Source: Rhizobium sp. TH2
Lineage (GTDB): Bacteria; Pseudomonadota; Alphaproteobacteria; Rhizobiales; Rhizobiaceae
Assembly: GCF_024707525.1 (NCBI RefSeq)
Contig: NZ_CP062231.1
Span: forward strand, 2,852,001 to 2,916,000
DNA: 64,000 nucleotides
Direction: 5' to 3'
In this document: piece by piece, positions 43,689-51,725 of the stretch
Position numbering within the stretch: the stretch's first letter is position 1
Layout of the letters: every line of letters begins with the position of its first letter
Program-made: the position numbers and the translations under genes
The notes under the pieces: model-generated
The model's database searches: none
Seen by the model: the letters and a program-made list of their open reading frames with translations, nothing else
Told to the model about the DNA's origin: nothing

Positions 43689-45818
43689 CTATTTTGTGTA
43701 ATAACCCGAGTATCTGTAATATCCGGCAATCTTAGCTTGTTCTTTTTGATTGAGCACAGCGACGACGGGCGTGCCGGGTTGGGCGCTTTCAACCAAAGCG
43801 GCAATAGATTTCTTCGCCAACGATTGTGAGGTGCTTGCCCAGCGAACGATGAAGGCGATTACATCCGCGTGGCGCGCCAGATACAGGGAATCGACAACTG
43901 GATCGACCGGCGGCGTATCGATGACGACGTAATCGAAGTGTTTCTTCGCGGCAGCGAGGAGACGGGAAATTCTGTCACCCATTAGCAATTCATCTGTCGC
44001 TTGATCGCCTACCCTACCGCCAACGATAGCAGTGAGGTTGCTCAACGGATCCTTGATCGTGATCTTGGTGAAAAGCTGCGGTATCTCATTGCCGCGAAGC
44101 AATTCTACCAGTTCAGTGCTCGCCTCAAGCCCAAGCAGCTTGTGAATAGTAGGCTTGCGAAGGTCGCAGTCGATGAGCACGACCTTTTTTCCTGATGCGG
44201 ATAGAGTTCTCGCAAGCGCAAGGGAAACGGTGGACTTGCCTTCACCAGGTTCGGTCGACGACACGAGGATGGTGATGCCGTCACGAGTTTCCAATGGTTT
44301 CCCGCCATTGCGCTTGAAAAGCATTTGCTCGATTTTCACCCTGATCCGGCGAACGCCTTCGGAAAACATCGATAAGGGCGCCGTTAACGTAAGGTCGGCA
44401 ATCGAATGCGTCACTTCTCCTGCCAATTGACGAGGCATAACCGAAGCCAAAGGAACTCTCAGCACAGATTCAATCTGCTCGTCGTTTACAAAGCCTCCGA
44501 TGAAATGCTCGCGCAAAATAGCAAAGCCAAAGCCGAGCCCGAGCGCAACGACGAAGGCAGCGATGAGTATGATCCGCTTGTCTGGAAATGATGGAATTGC
44601 CGGCACGAGGGCGGCCGAGACCACCCGGCTATCGGGAACCTGCAGGGTCGCTTGTGCATCAAGTTCTTGAATGCGTGCCAACATGTTCTGATATTGGGTA
44701 CGTGCGATCTCGGAAGTCTGCTGCATCGAATAAATGTTCGTCAGGACTTCTGGAGGCAAGTTGCTGGCAAGGATTGACGTGCGAAGTTGCTGGCGCACAT
44801 CGCCGGCATTCTTCTCCGCTGTCGCGATCTCCTTTTTGATCGAGTTCACCTCAGCGGCAGCGCGATTTTTGAGCGACTTCTCTACCTTCTGAAGTTCTGC
44901 ACGAAGGTCCAGGGCGTCAGCACTATTTTCCGCCGAAAGTGCCAATTGGGAGCTGAGTTTCGCACGGCGCGACTCAAGCTGAGCGAAAGCCTCGTCCTGC
45001 AACGCTCCAATTATCGCCGAATAGTCCCCCGACTTCATGCTGAGTTCGGCCAATTGGATGGCGCCCGACTGCTCATTGCGCTCTTTCTGAATTCTTTCAA
45101 GTTCAGCGCGCAGGCGAGAGATGTCAGTCGACCCAGTCTCCTTTTCGATGCGATCGAGATTCTCAGTCAAAAACTGATCAAACTGCCTCTCACTGGCGAC
45201 GAGTGCGTTGTTTGCCTCGTCAGCGCGTGTCTGCAGGCTTCGACGGCCGGCGACGACCTGAGAGATCTTTGACTGGATCTGCTGTTGAATATACGCATCG
45301 ACCAGCGCGTTTGTCAGTTTTGCTGCCTTGGCAGGATCTTGGGACGTCACGGAGACCGAGATGAGGTAGGTGAGGCCGTCACGTGCAACATCGACTGATT
45401 TATTTAAATTGCCAAGGACGAGAGCCAACGCCCGCGATCCGGTCATCGGAGTGGATCGTCTCAGGCCTAGGCGTGTCAATAGGTCGCTAGCGGGTTTGAA
45501 GGACACGCCGAATTCGCTGTCATTCACGAGACCATAGTCTTGAATGACCTGTAGCATGACATTGTCGGTGGCAATCAGCGCGACTTCGCTATCGACCTTG
45601 AAGTTGTCGGTGTTCGAATACTGAGTGTCGGCCGCTGGCCTGAGCAAATCCTTGTAGCTCGGGTCGACCAGAACTTTGGCCGTTGCTGTATAACTCGGGG
45701 TAAGCGAGAGAGTAGCAAGTACAGTAAGCGCGAGGATGCCAATTACAACTGACACAATTATCCAGATCTGCCGCCTGACCAAACCCAGAATGCTCTTGAT
45801 ATCAATTTCATTTCCCAT
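43689..45818 (-). CDS. polysaccharide co-polymerase with tyrosine autokinase domain (Wzc/ExoP-like)
   Basis: A 709-residue bifunctional inner-membrane protein. The Wzz-like domain has membrane spans near residues 18-40 and 415-437, flanking a long periplasmic coiled coil (about 190-390). The cytoplasmic BY-kinase domain has Walker A SSTEPGEGKSTVSL near 520-533, Walker A' VVLIDCDLRKP near 546-556 and Walker B VVIDTPPVDPV. It ends in a tyrosine cluster, AGYYRYSGYYTK, which is the usual autophosphorylation tail. It would control chain length of the Wzy product. ATG 45818 is used; GTG 45848 is an alternative. The matching outer-membrane channel and a tyrosine phosphatase are not in the window. 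Confidence 0.9.
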   Translation of the reverse strand: MGNEIDIKSILGLVRRQIWIIVSVVIGILALTVLATLSLTPSYTATAKVLVDPSYKDLLRPAADTQYSNTDNFKVDSEVALIATDNVMLQVIQDYGLVNDSEFGVSFKPASDLLTRLGLRRSTPMTGSRALALVLGNLNKSVDVARDGLTYLISVSVTSQDPAKAAKLTNALVDAYIQQQIQSKISQVVAGRRSLQTRADEANNALVASERQFDQFLTENLDRIEKETGSTDISRLRAELERIQKERNEQSGAIQLAELSMKSGDYSAIIGALQDEAFAQLESRRAKLSSQLALSAENSADALDLRAELQKVEKSLKNRAAAEVNSIKKEIATAEKNAGDVRQQLRTSILASNLPPEVLTNIYSMQQTSEIARTQYQNMLARIQELDAQATLQVPDSRVVSAALVPAIPSFPDKRIILIAAFVVALGLGFGFAILREHFIGGFVNDEQIESVLRVPLASVMPRQLAGEVTHSIADLTLTAPLSMFSEGVRRIRVKIEQMLFKRNGGKPLETRDGITILVSSTEPGEGKSTVSLALARTLSASGKKVVLIDCDLRKPTIHKLLGLEASTELVELLRGNEIPQLFTKITIKDPLSNLTAIVGGRVGDQATDELLMGDRISRLLAAAKKHFDYVVIDTPPVDPVVDSLYLARHADVIAFIVRWASTSQSLAKKSIAALVESAQPGTPVVAVLNQKEQAKIAGYYRYSGYYTK

Positions 45819-46169
45819 GCAGGTCTCGACGCTTTCCCTGGCCAGCACCTTACGAAAGGCGAGCCGTGTCTTGGTTACTAAAATATTTACGTATCAGAAT
45901 TGCTGCGAATGAAAAGCTGCATGAGGCATGTTGGTTAACTTACAAAGCACCATCATTTCAGGGCTGACAAACCGATAATCCGGTCGAACACGGCGATGAA
46001 ATCTGAGACGCTTTCGATTTAACCCGCCAATTGTGTTGTCGTTGCCGGGCTCGCACACCCAAACCAGCGATTGTGCTTGAAGCACACCTTCCGTTCGAGT
46101 TCGAGATGCGGTTTTGAGCGGAACCAGAATGTGACTGCCGCTGATGACGAGCGTTTGATTGCCGGGTCG
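45819..46169. other. intergenic region upstream of the autokinase gene
   Basis: About 350 bases, moderately AT-rich. No gene is supported; short minus-strand frames end without ribosome sites. It probably contains the autokinase promoter. Confidence 0.4.
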
Positions 46170-46481
46170 TCACCGTGCATTCCAGCGCTTCTTTGAGAAA
46201 CCAACTCTCTTCATTCGACGATACCAATCGCGGGCAGCATTAAATGCAAAGTACCACAGACCGCCAGTGACAGCACAGACAAGCAAGATAAACACGCTCT
46301 TGTCGATTTGACCTCCCTGGAAGGCCTCGGCCGCCAGATAGATTGGCCCCAGCACTGCTACAACACCCCAAACAACAAGGAGTCCGGCACAGGCCAGAAC
46401 GCGCAGCCAATAAAAACTGACAACTACCCAAATCACAAGGCCACCGATCACCAGTGTGGCTACTTGCATTTCTACGCTCAT
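46170..46481 (-). CDS. small hypothetical membrane protein
   Basis: A 103-residue protein with three hydrophobic segments, about residues 6-28, 30-52 and 62-82, and a strongly basic C-terminus (RRMKRVGFSKKRW), which by the positive-inside rule would be cytoplasmic. I do not recognise the family. Coding potential is reasonable because the hydrophobic pattern is coherent over the whole length. It lies between the autokinase gene and transposase remnants, so it may itself belong to a mobile or decaying segment. Confidence 0.5.
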   Translation of the reverse strand: MSVEMQVATLVIGGLVIWVVVSFYWLRVLACAGLLVVWGVVAVLGPIYLAAEAFQGGQIDKSVFILLVCAVTGGLWYFAFNAARDWYRRMKRVGFSKKRWNAR

Positions 46482-46811
46482 ACTACTTCTCCGGACGTCT
46501 TCGGGAGACTATCACGTGGTCCTTGGCAAAATGAAAGCATAAATTGACAATAGCGTTAAGCTGAGCCGCCAGAGTTTGGACAGTGTTCACCGATATGACT
46601 GCTGTCCAAATATTATGCGTGCATTTCAACTCCGCCTTGTCCCAATGAGATCGAAAGCAAAGCCAGTCTCGCCTTTAAGAACCGCCGATCACCTTCTGCC
46701 GAGGATATCACGTCGACAGATTGAACATCGACTTGATATGCCCCGGCCAGCGCTGCAACTGAACTCTCATCAAGACCGGGCCAGGCTGCGTGAATCTGCC
46801 AGCGCTCTAAT
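46482..46811. other. intergenic, possible truncated minus-strand gene
   Basis: The minus strand is open from about 46822 to a stop at 46613, reading ILERWQIHAAWPGLDESS and GDRRFLKARLALLSISLGQG. The composition looks protein-like, but the start is lost at the junction with the transposase fragment. I take it as a possible 3' remnant cut by insertion; the family is unknown. Confidence 0.3.
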
Positions 46812-47182
46812 ATGATACACATGGCTGTGCGTGGTCTCGGCTGCCCGGTCCGCTTCACGCTGACCGCCGGCCAGAAGGGCGATGCGCCGCAAGCCGATAC
46901 CCTAATCGAAGGCCTGCCGGCCGACATCGTCATGGCCGATACCGCTTATGACAGCGATCATCTGCGAGACGTCATCGCAGAGAAAGGCGCTGTGGCGGTG
47001 ATCCCCAACAATCCGTCTCGCGCTCAAAAACATCCGCTGGACAAGCACCTCTATACTCAGCGCCACCTCATCGAATGCTGCTTCTCGAAACTCGAGCACT
47101 TTCGCAGAGTTGCCACCCGCTTCCCGCAAGAAATCACCGCGCAGTCGTCACAATCGCTGCTATCGACCTGTGGATCAGATAA
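46812..47182 (+). pseudogene. 3' fragment of an IS5-family transposase
   Basis: The reading IHMAVRGLGCPVRFTLTAGQ, ADTAYDSDHLR, VIPNNPSRAQKHPLDKHLY and IECCFSKLEHFRRVATRF is the second half of an IS5-family DDE transposase, with the second Asp and the Glu of the triad. The N-terminal half with the first Asp is missing. Near 47130-47140 the frame is lost by a small deletion, and the natural end AVVTIAAIDLWIR continues in another frame to TAA at 47180-47182. It is clearly inactive and differs from the intact element next to it. Confidence 0.8.
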
Positions 47183-47267
47183 ATGTCCACACGACCTAGG
47201 GCGTAACGTTGGAATCTCACAATCCGACGCACCTTGTCAGCCGCTTCGCAACAGATGTCTCGCACTA

Positions 47268-48109
47268 GGCTCCAAACCCAATCAAACTATTGATTGTATT
47301 TTTGCCTTGTGATTCACTGCCATGACAATGGGAGCTTTGGATCATGGCAGGAGAGTTCTGGCTTAGCGATCAGCAGTGGGCCGTCATTGCGCCTCTGCTT
47401 CCGACCAATCAACCCGGCGCGCATCGCACTGACGACCGCCGGGTGATCAGCGGGATCATTCATGTGCTACGGTCGGGCTGTCGATGGCAAGATTGTCCTA
47501 CCTGCTATGGACCGGCAACGACAATCTACAACCGGTTTCATCGCTGGTCGGCACGGGGAATCTGGCGTCGGTTGTTTGAGGCTTTGGTGCAAACCAGCGA
47601 TCGGGATATCCATATGATCGACAGCACCACTGCCAAGGCCCATCGATCAGCGGCCGGCGGAAAAGGGGGGCGGATGGCGAAGCAATCGGTCGCTCGCGAG
47701 GCGGCAGATCGACAAAAATCCATGCTGTTGTCGATGGTTGCGGCCGTCCCATCGCACTGCGAATAACGCCTGGACAGCGTGGCGACGCACCCGTTGCCAT
47801 TCCGCTGCTCGCGCCTCTGCCTCCGAGCCGCCTATGCGCCGCAGACACTGCTTACGACAGCAATGCTTTACGCGACTTCCTCATCAAGCGCGGCACCGAG
47901 CCGGTCATTCCCAACAACCCTACTCGAAAGAGGATGCAACCCTTCGACCCTGTCGCCTACAGGCGCAGAAATATTATTGAACGCACCTTCTGCCGTCTCA
48001 AGGATTGGAGGCGTGTCGCGACACGATATGACAAGCTGATGCTCAACTTCGCAGCGACATGCTACATCGCTGCTCTTGTCATCTGGTGGGCTTGATTGAG
48101 TCTGGAGCC
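47268..48109 (+). mobile_element. intact IS5-family insertion sequence (IS427-like)
   Basis: An 842-base element bounded by imperfect 18-base inverted repeats: GGCTCCAAACCCAATCAA at 47268-47285 and, at the other end, the complement of GGCTCCAGACTCAATCAA at 48092-48109 (two mismatches). TA flanks both ends (47266-47267 and 48110-48111), consistent with a two-base target duplication. Inside is a two-frame transposase with all catalytic residues. The clean ends suggest a recent, still mobile copy. Confidence 0.85.
47344..48095 (+). CDS. IS5-family transposase, orfA/orfB joined by -1 frameshift
   Basis: Frame A starts at ATG 47344 (LSDQQWAVIAPLLP, SGCRWQDCP, NRFHRWSARGIW, HMIDSTTAKAHRSA) and on its own stops at 47766. 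Frame B continues the protein as DGEAIGRSRGGRSTKIHAVV, then LCAADTAYDSNALRDFL and IIERTFCRLKDWRRVATRY, to TGA at 48093-48095. A -1 slip on AAAAGGGGGG at 47661-47670 joins them into a 250-residue DDE transposase. The triad is Asp in HMIDST, Asp in AADTAYDS and Glu in IIERTF. This two-frame layout is normal for the IS427 group, so it is regulation and not decay. Confidence 0.85.
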
Positions 48110-48111
48110 TA

Positions 48112-48517
48112 ATCCCCATCCAGGGCAACCCCGACGCGTGATGAACTAATTTATTGGCGCAGCCGCGACGCCGTCGCGACCGACCTACTTAGGGAACGTC
48201 CGACCCATAGGCTTGGCCAGCGCCACTCAATTGGCCAAACCGCGCGGTCTTCCGAGGCGTCTTGACCGCTTTTGGCGCGGAGCAGCAATCACGATCACGG
48301 TCGAATAGCTCGGTCCGTGGTTCTGCTCCCAACACCTCAAATTAAGGCGGCCAAGTCCAATTAGTTAGTAGTTTGCGGCAACTTGGGTGGGTTTGATCAG
48401 ATCATAGTGTTTACTGTGCTGCGAGCTGCACATTTCTAGACAAAGCCCGTGTTTGAAGATAGTTTGCTGCGATGGCTAGGGGATTCCGTCCGGTTGAACT
48501 GTCCCACTGAGGATCTT
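48112..48517. other. intergenic region right of the insertion sequence
   Basis: About 400 bases without a supported gene. It holds the left copy of a 27-base imperfect direct repeat (48257-48283), whose partner lies beyond the next gene, and an AT-rich 130 bases just before that gene that may carry its promoter. Confidence 0.45.
48257..48283 (+). repeat. left copy of a short direct repeat flanking the next gene
   Basis: GCGTCTTGACCGCTTTTGGC and the following GCGGAGC match the sequence at 49015-49042 with one extra base and three mismatches. The pair brackets the small secreted-protein gene. Confidence 0.5.
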
Positions 48518-48961
48518 ATGACCCCTTTTCCTAAATTTGCCCTTGCATTCCTCGCTTTCTTAGTCGCGTCGACGTGGTCGGAGGCCGCTGATAAAAAGCT
48601 CCGTCCCAGCGGAACCGTCGATATTGTTCAGCGCCAGGCCGGTTACTATCTGACCGTCGGAATGGGAAAAGGCGTCCTGCATATTGGCGGCCATAGCTAT
48701 CCATTTAAAATCAATGGCCTTGGGTTCGGCGGGACCGGCTTTGCTTCGATCAAAGCCACTGGCACGGTCTACAATCTTAAATCCAGGCGGCAGTTCGCGG
48801 GTCGGTACACCGCTACGAGAACTGGTTTTGTTGTTGGTAAAACCAGTCGCGGCAAGATGTGGCTGAAAAATTCCAACGGCGTCTATCTGGAGCTATCGGT
48901 CGAGCGCAACGGACTTATGCTAACGTTCGGTGTAGACGACCTCACCATCACTATGAAATAG
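48518..48961 (+). CDS. small secreted hypothetical protein
   Basis: A 147-residue protein with a clear Sec signal peptide (MTPFPKFALAFLAFLVASTW, cleavage near EAAD at 22-25). The mature part is glycine-rich and beta-patterned: GYYLTVGMGKGVLHIGGHSY, LGFGGTGFASIKATGTVYNL, FAGRYTATRTG and GVYLELSVERNGLMLTFGVD. This resembles small alphaproteobacterial periplasmic beta proteins of unknown role; I cannot name a family. ATG 48518 has GAGG five bases upstream; a frame opening at 48449 lacks one. It stands alone between short direct repeats beside an insertion sequence, so it may have moved as a unit. Confidence 0.7.
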   Translation: MTPFPKFALAFLAFLVASTWSEAADKKLRPSGTVDIVQRQAGYYLTVGMGKGVLHIGGHSYPFKINGLGFGGTGFASIKATGTVYNLKSRRQFAGRYTATRTGFVVGKTSRGKMWLKNSNGVYLELSVERNGLMLTFGVDDLTITMK

Positions 48962-49014
48962 CCTTTGTCGGCCAACGGAAAGCACGACGCCGCCATAGGG
49001 CGACAACGTCTTGA

Positions 49015-49042
49015 GCGTCTTGGACCGCTAGTGGCGCGAAGC
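49015..49042 (+). repeat. right copy of the short direct repeat
   Basis: GCGTCTTGGACCGCTAGTGG followed by CGCGAAGC pairs with the copy at 48257-48283. It lies 54 bases after the stop of the small secreted-protein gene. Confidence 0.5.
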
Positions 49043-49146
49043 TGCCGTGACAGGGGCCTTATGAAGAAATGATTTCCGCCTCTTGCTGAACGCATATGGT
49101 CTGAGGTTACAAGTCTCGGTGGTTTCAGGCCCCCGCAACCAAATCA

Positions 49147-49176
49147 AAGCCGTCACAGAAATGTGGCGGCTTTTTT
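49147..49176 (+). terminator. strong Rho-independent terminator with GAAA tetraloop
   Basis: AAGCCGTCACA (49147-49157) pairs with TGTGGCGGCTT (49162-49172) over 11 positions with one G-U pair, closed by a GAAA loop and followed by a run of T to 49176. It terminates plus-strand transcription from the small secreted-protein gene or from an unseen small RNA. Confidence 0.85.
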
Positions 49177-49451
49177 GCGTCAAGCCCGGTCGCTCCCCAG
49201 GCTCAGAACCTGAAGGGTGAGCGGCCAGCAGTTCTCAATTAGATCTGCACTGAGCGGTGCCGCGGGGGCGTGCACCATTTCCCACATCGCAAAGGTCGAT
49301 CGCTGGAATAGGCATCTTCCGTCCGGCCTCGCTGCCGAGGAGGCGACAAACCCGGCCGGATCTGATAATGTTCCGGTTGTGGTTCTGGCGGCGAACGCAT
49401 GACGAGTCTATGTACGCTGCCAACGGATTGCGACTGGGAGGGAGAGACGCT

Positions 49452-50267
49452 ATGGCGACATCTCATGTCATGGTCAACGCGCGCGGCGAATATGCGCGCC
49501 CCGTGGTTCGAAAGGTCGGCACCGCAGACATCATGGATGCGCTGAGGCTGGGGCTGGAAGACTTCAACGCGAAGCCATCGCACTACGTTTTTCTCTGTCT
49601 GATGTACCCGATCGCCGGCATCGTCCTGGCGTATTGGAGCGTTGGTGAGAACCTGGTGCCGCTGCTCTATCCCTTGATGTCGGGCTTCGCGCTTCTGGGG
49701 CCGATCGCAGCGCTCGGCCTTTACGAAATCAGTCGGCGTCGAGAGCAGGGGCTGGATAGCTCCTGGTTTCATGCGCTCGAAGTGCGCCACTCGCCAGCCA
49801 TGCCGTCCATCATCGCCGTCAGTGTCCTGCTGCTGGTGCTGTTCATCGTGTGGCTCATGGTGGCCCAGCGAATCTATGTCGCAAGCTTCGGCGAGACTGC
49901 TCCGGCGTCGATCTTCTCCTTCGTGTCGGATGTGTTCACGACCCCGGCGGGCTGGTTCATGATCCTGTGGGGAAATATCATCGGCTTCTTCTTCGCCGTC
50001 GTCGTGCTCGCGACGACGGTGGTGACGTTCCCCCTGCTTCTCGACCGTCATGTCCGCACAGGCGTGGCGATCAATGCGAGCATTCGTGCCACCTTTGCCA
50101 ATCCCTGGCCAGTGGCGCTCTGGGGCCTGATCGTCGCGGGCTTGCTCGTCGCCGGCATGATCCCGTTCTTTATCGGACTCGCGATCGTCCTGCCCGTCCT
50201 TGGTCATGCGACCTGGCACTTCTATCGCAAACTGATCGTCCCGATGGAGGAGGATGGAGCGCTCTGA
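49452..50267 (+). CDS. DUF2189 family membrane protein
   Basis: A 271-residue protein with six hydrophobic segments, beginning after a soluble N-terminal 45 residues. The family pattern is seen in DALRLGLEDFNAKPSHYVFL, LMSGFALLGPIAALGLYEIS and ATTVVTFPLLLDRHV, and the C-terminal LPVLGHATWHFYRKLIV is conserved in the family. DUF2189 proteins often sit beside terminal oxidase or nitric-oxide-related genes, and their function is unknown. ATG 49452 has GGGAGGGAGAG just upstream. The next gene begins 48 bases on in the same direction, so it may belong to the oxidase operon. Confidence 0.8.
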   Translation: MATSHVMVNARGEYARPVVRKVGTADIMDALRLGLEDFNAKPSHYVFLCLMYPIAGIVLAYWSVGENLVPLLYPLMSGFALLGPIAALGLYEISRRREQGLDSSWFHALEVRHSPAMPSIIAVSVLLLVLFIVWLMVAQRIYVASFGETAPASIFSFVSDVFTTPAGWFMILWGNIIGFFFAVVVLATTVVTFPLLLDRHVRTGVAINASIRATFANPWPVALWGLIVAGLLVAGMIPFFIGLAIVLPVLGHATWHFYRKLIVPMEEDGAL

Positions 50268-50315
50268 GTATCGGGAGACGAGTTTGATTGAATCCGCCGT
50301 TTCCTGGAGGGACCG

Positions 50316-50723
50316 GTGCAACGGAGCGAGGGAATCATGCAGTGTCGTGCAATTTTCATCAGTCTGCCACTTGTGTTTGTTTCGGCTCTCGGTGGCCACG
50401 CGCAGGAGGGTGATGCGACAGCAGGCGAAGCCGTGTTCAAGAAATGCGCGGTCTGTCATGTGGTGGACACCGACAAGAACAAGGTTGGCCCGTCGCTGAA
50501 CCACGTGTTGGGCCGCAAGGCGGGGACGCATCCGGATTTCAAGTACTCACCGGCGATGCTGGCCGCCGGCGAAGGCGGACTTGTCTGGGATGAAGCAACG
50601 CTGCGCGACTATCTCCACGATCCGAGGAAAAAGGTGAAGGGAACCAAGATGGTGTTTCCGGGGCTGAAGGACGAAGTCGACATCGCCAATGTCGTTGCCT
50701 ATCTGAAGCAGTTTTCCAAGTAG
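50316..50723 (+). CDS. periplasmic class I c-type cytochrome
   Basis: A 135-residue cytochrome c with a signal peptide (ending about HAQEGD). Haem is attached at KKCAVCHVV (CxxCH), and the sixth ligand is the Met in GTKMVFPGL near the C-terminus. GPSLNHVLGRKAG and IANVVAYLKQFSK are typical of the c550/c2 class. It is a likely electron donor to the oxidase encoded downstream. GTG 50316 has GGAGG five bases ahead; ATG 50337 is an alternative that gives a more compact signal peptide. Confidence 0.88.
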   Translation: MQRSEGIMQCRAIFISLPLVFVSALGGHAQEGDATAGEAVFKKCAVCHVVDTDKNKVGPSLNHVLGRKAGTHPDFKYSPAMLAAGEGGLVWDEATLRDYLHDPRKKVKGTKMVFPGLKDEVDIANVVAYLKQFSK

Positions 50724-50771
50724 CCGGGATGAGCGGCGCCTGATAAGGCATCTCAGCCCGTGGTTTGCACG

Positions 50772-50790
50772 TATGAGATGTTTATGAGAT
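50772..50790. promoter_or_regulatory. tandem TATGAGAT repeats before the oxidase genes
   Basis: TATGAGAT occurs at 50772-50779 and 50783-50790, 11 bases apart, one helical turn. It lies 64 bases above the subunit II start and just after the cytochrome gene. It could be a tandem regulator site or overlap a promoter (GAGATAATGCT has a -10-like TATAAT resemblance). No regulator is assigned. Confidence 0.35.
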
Positions 50791-50853
50791 AATGCTAAAA
50801 ATTCTCTTGCCGGATCATGTGCGATGGCGTCGTGACCGGGTCAGGGGGGCAGA

Positions 50854-51669
50854 ATGGCCGTAGTGCTGCTTCTCGTCGTGGTGGTGGTTGCTTCCATCGT
50901 GTTCCACCTGCTGAGCCCGTGGTGGTGGACGCCGATCGCGTCAAACTGGAGCTATATCGACGATACCATCGTGATAACCTTCTGGATCACCGGCGTCGTC
51001 TTCTCGCTTGTCGTATCCTTCATGGCCTATTGCGTCTGGCGCTTCCGGCATCGCCCTGGAAATGTCGCAGCCTACCAGCCCGAGAGCCGCCGGCTCGAAT
51101 CGTGGCTTGCCATCGGTACCGCGATCGGCGTGGCAGCCATGTTGGCGCCCGGCCTCATCGTGTGGAAACAGTTCGTGACCGTGCCCTCCGATGCCTCCGC
51201 CGTGGAGGTACTCGGCCAGCAATGGCTATGGAGTTTCCGGCTTCCCGGAACGGATGGAAAACTTGGCCGGGCCGATACGCGCGCGGTCAGCGCCGATAAC
51301 CCTGTGGGGGTGGATCCCGGCGATGCGGCAGGCCTCGACGACGTCATCGTCCAGAGCGGTGAACTGCATCTGCCCATCGGCAAGCCGGTTCACATCCTGC
51401 TCCGCTCGACGGACGTTCTGCACGACTTCTATGTGCCCGAATTCCGGGCGAAAATGGACATGATCCCCGGCAGCGTCACCTATTTCTGGTTCACCCCGAC
51501 GCGCACGGGAACCTTCGAAATTCTATGTGCGGAACTCTGCGGTGTCGCTCACTCGCAGATGCGGGGCACGGTCGTCGTCGAAGACGAGGCCACCTATCAA
51601 GCCTGGCTGCGCGAGCAGCAGACTTTCTCGCAGATGACCGCATCGGTGGAAAATCCGCCGGCGGACTGA
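50854..51669 (+). CDS. coxM: cytochrome c oxidase subunit II, CoxM-like
   Basis: A 271-residue subunit II. Two membrane helices (about 1-20 and 45-70, with a further segment near 90-110) are followed by the periplasmic CuA cupredoxin domain. CuA ligands are complete: the His in TDVLHDFYVPEF and CAELCGVAHSQM, giving C-x3-C-x3-H-x2-M. LGQQWLWSFRLPG is the aromatic electron-entry region. It accepts electrons from a c-type cytochrome. GGGGGG precedes the ATG. The order II-I-III-III-IV matches coxMNOP of Bradyrhizobium, the basis for the gene name. Confidence 0.85.
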   Translation: MAVVLLLVVVVVASIVFHLLSPWWWTPIASNWSYIDDTIVITFWITGVVFSLVVSFMAYCVWRFRHRPGNVAAYQPESRRLESWLAIGTAIGVAAMLAPGLIVWKQFVTVPSDASAVEVLGQQWLWSFRLPGTDGKLGRADTRAVSADNPVGVDPGDAAGLDDVIVQSGELHLPIGKPVHILLRSTDVLHDFYVPEFRAKMDMIPGSVTYFWFTPTRTGTFEILCAELCGVAHSQMRGTVVVEDEATYQAWLREQQTFSQMTASVENPPAD

Positions 51670-51725
51670 AGCCGCCGGCTTGGGCATTGGGATGTGAGAC
51701 GCCGGGAGGAACCGGGAGGAAGAAT

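Larger units (their letters stand above)
48962..49451. other. intergenic region with orphan terminator
   Basis: About 490 bases. It includes the right copy of the direct repeat (49015-49042), a C-rich tRNA-end-like stretch near 49110-49145 that does not fold as a tRNA, and a strong terminator at 49147-49176. No gene is supported. The terminator lies 186 bases after the nearest stop, which leaves room for a small RNA. Confidence 0.45.

Noticed and set aside
43151..43735. 194-codon plus-strand open frame in the gap above the ExoY-like gene
   Set aside because: No ribosome site, no recognisable motif, and its end overlaps the autokinase gene in antisense; it looks like GC-driven chance openness.
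47344..48095. Transposase taken as a frameshifted pseudogene
   Set aside because: The frame change falls on an AAAAGGGGGG slippery run and the -1 fusion gives an intact IS427-like DDE protein with clean element ends.
48393..48405. TTGATCAGATCAT as a possible FNR/FixK box near the oxidase region
   Set aside because: Spacer is three bases, not four, one half-site is imperfect, and it lies more than 2 kb from the oxidase genes.
49110..49145. Stretch resembling the 3' end of a tRNA (ending GCAACCA) before the terminator, as in an att site
   Set aside because: No cloverleaf can be built: the T-arm does not pair and no matching acceptor 5' strand or anticodon arm is present upstream.
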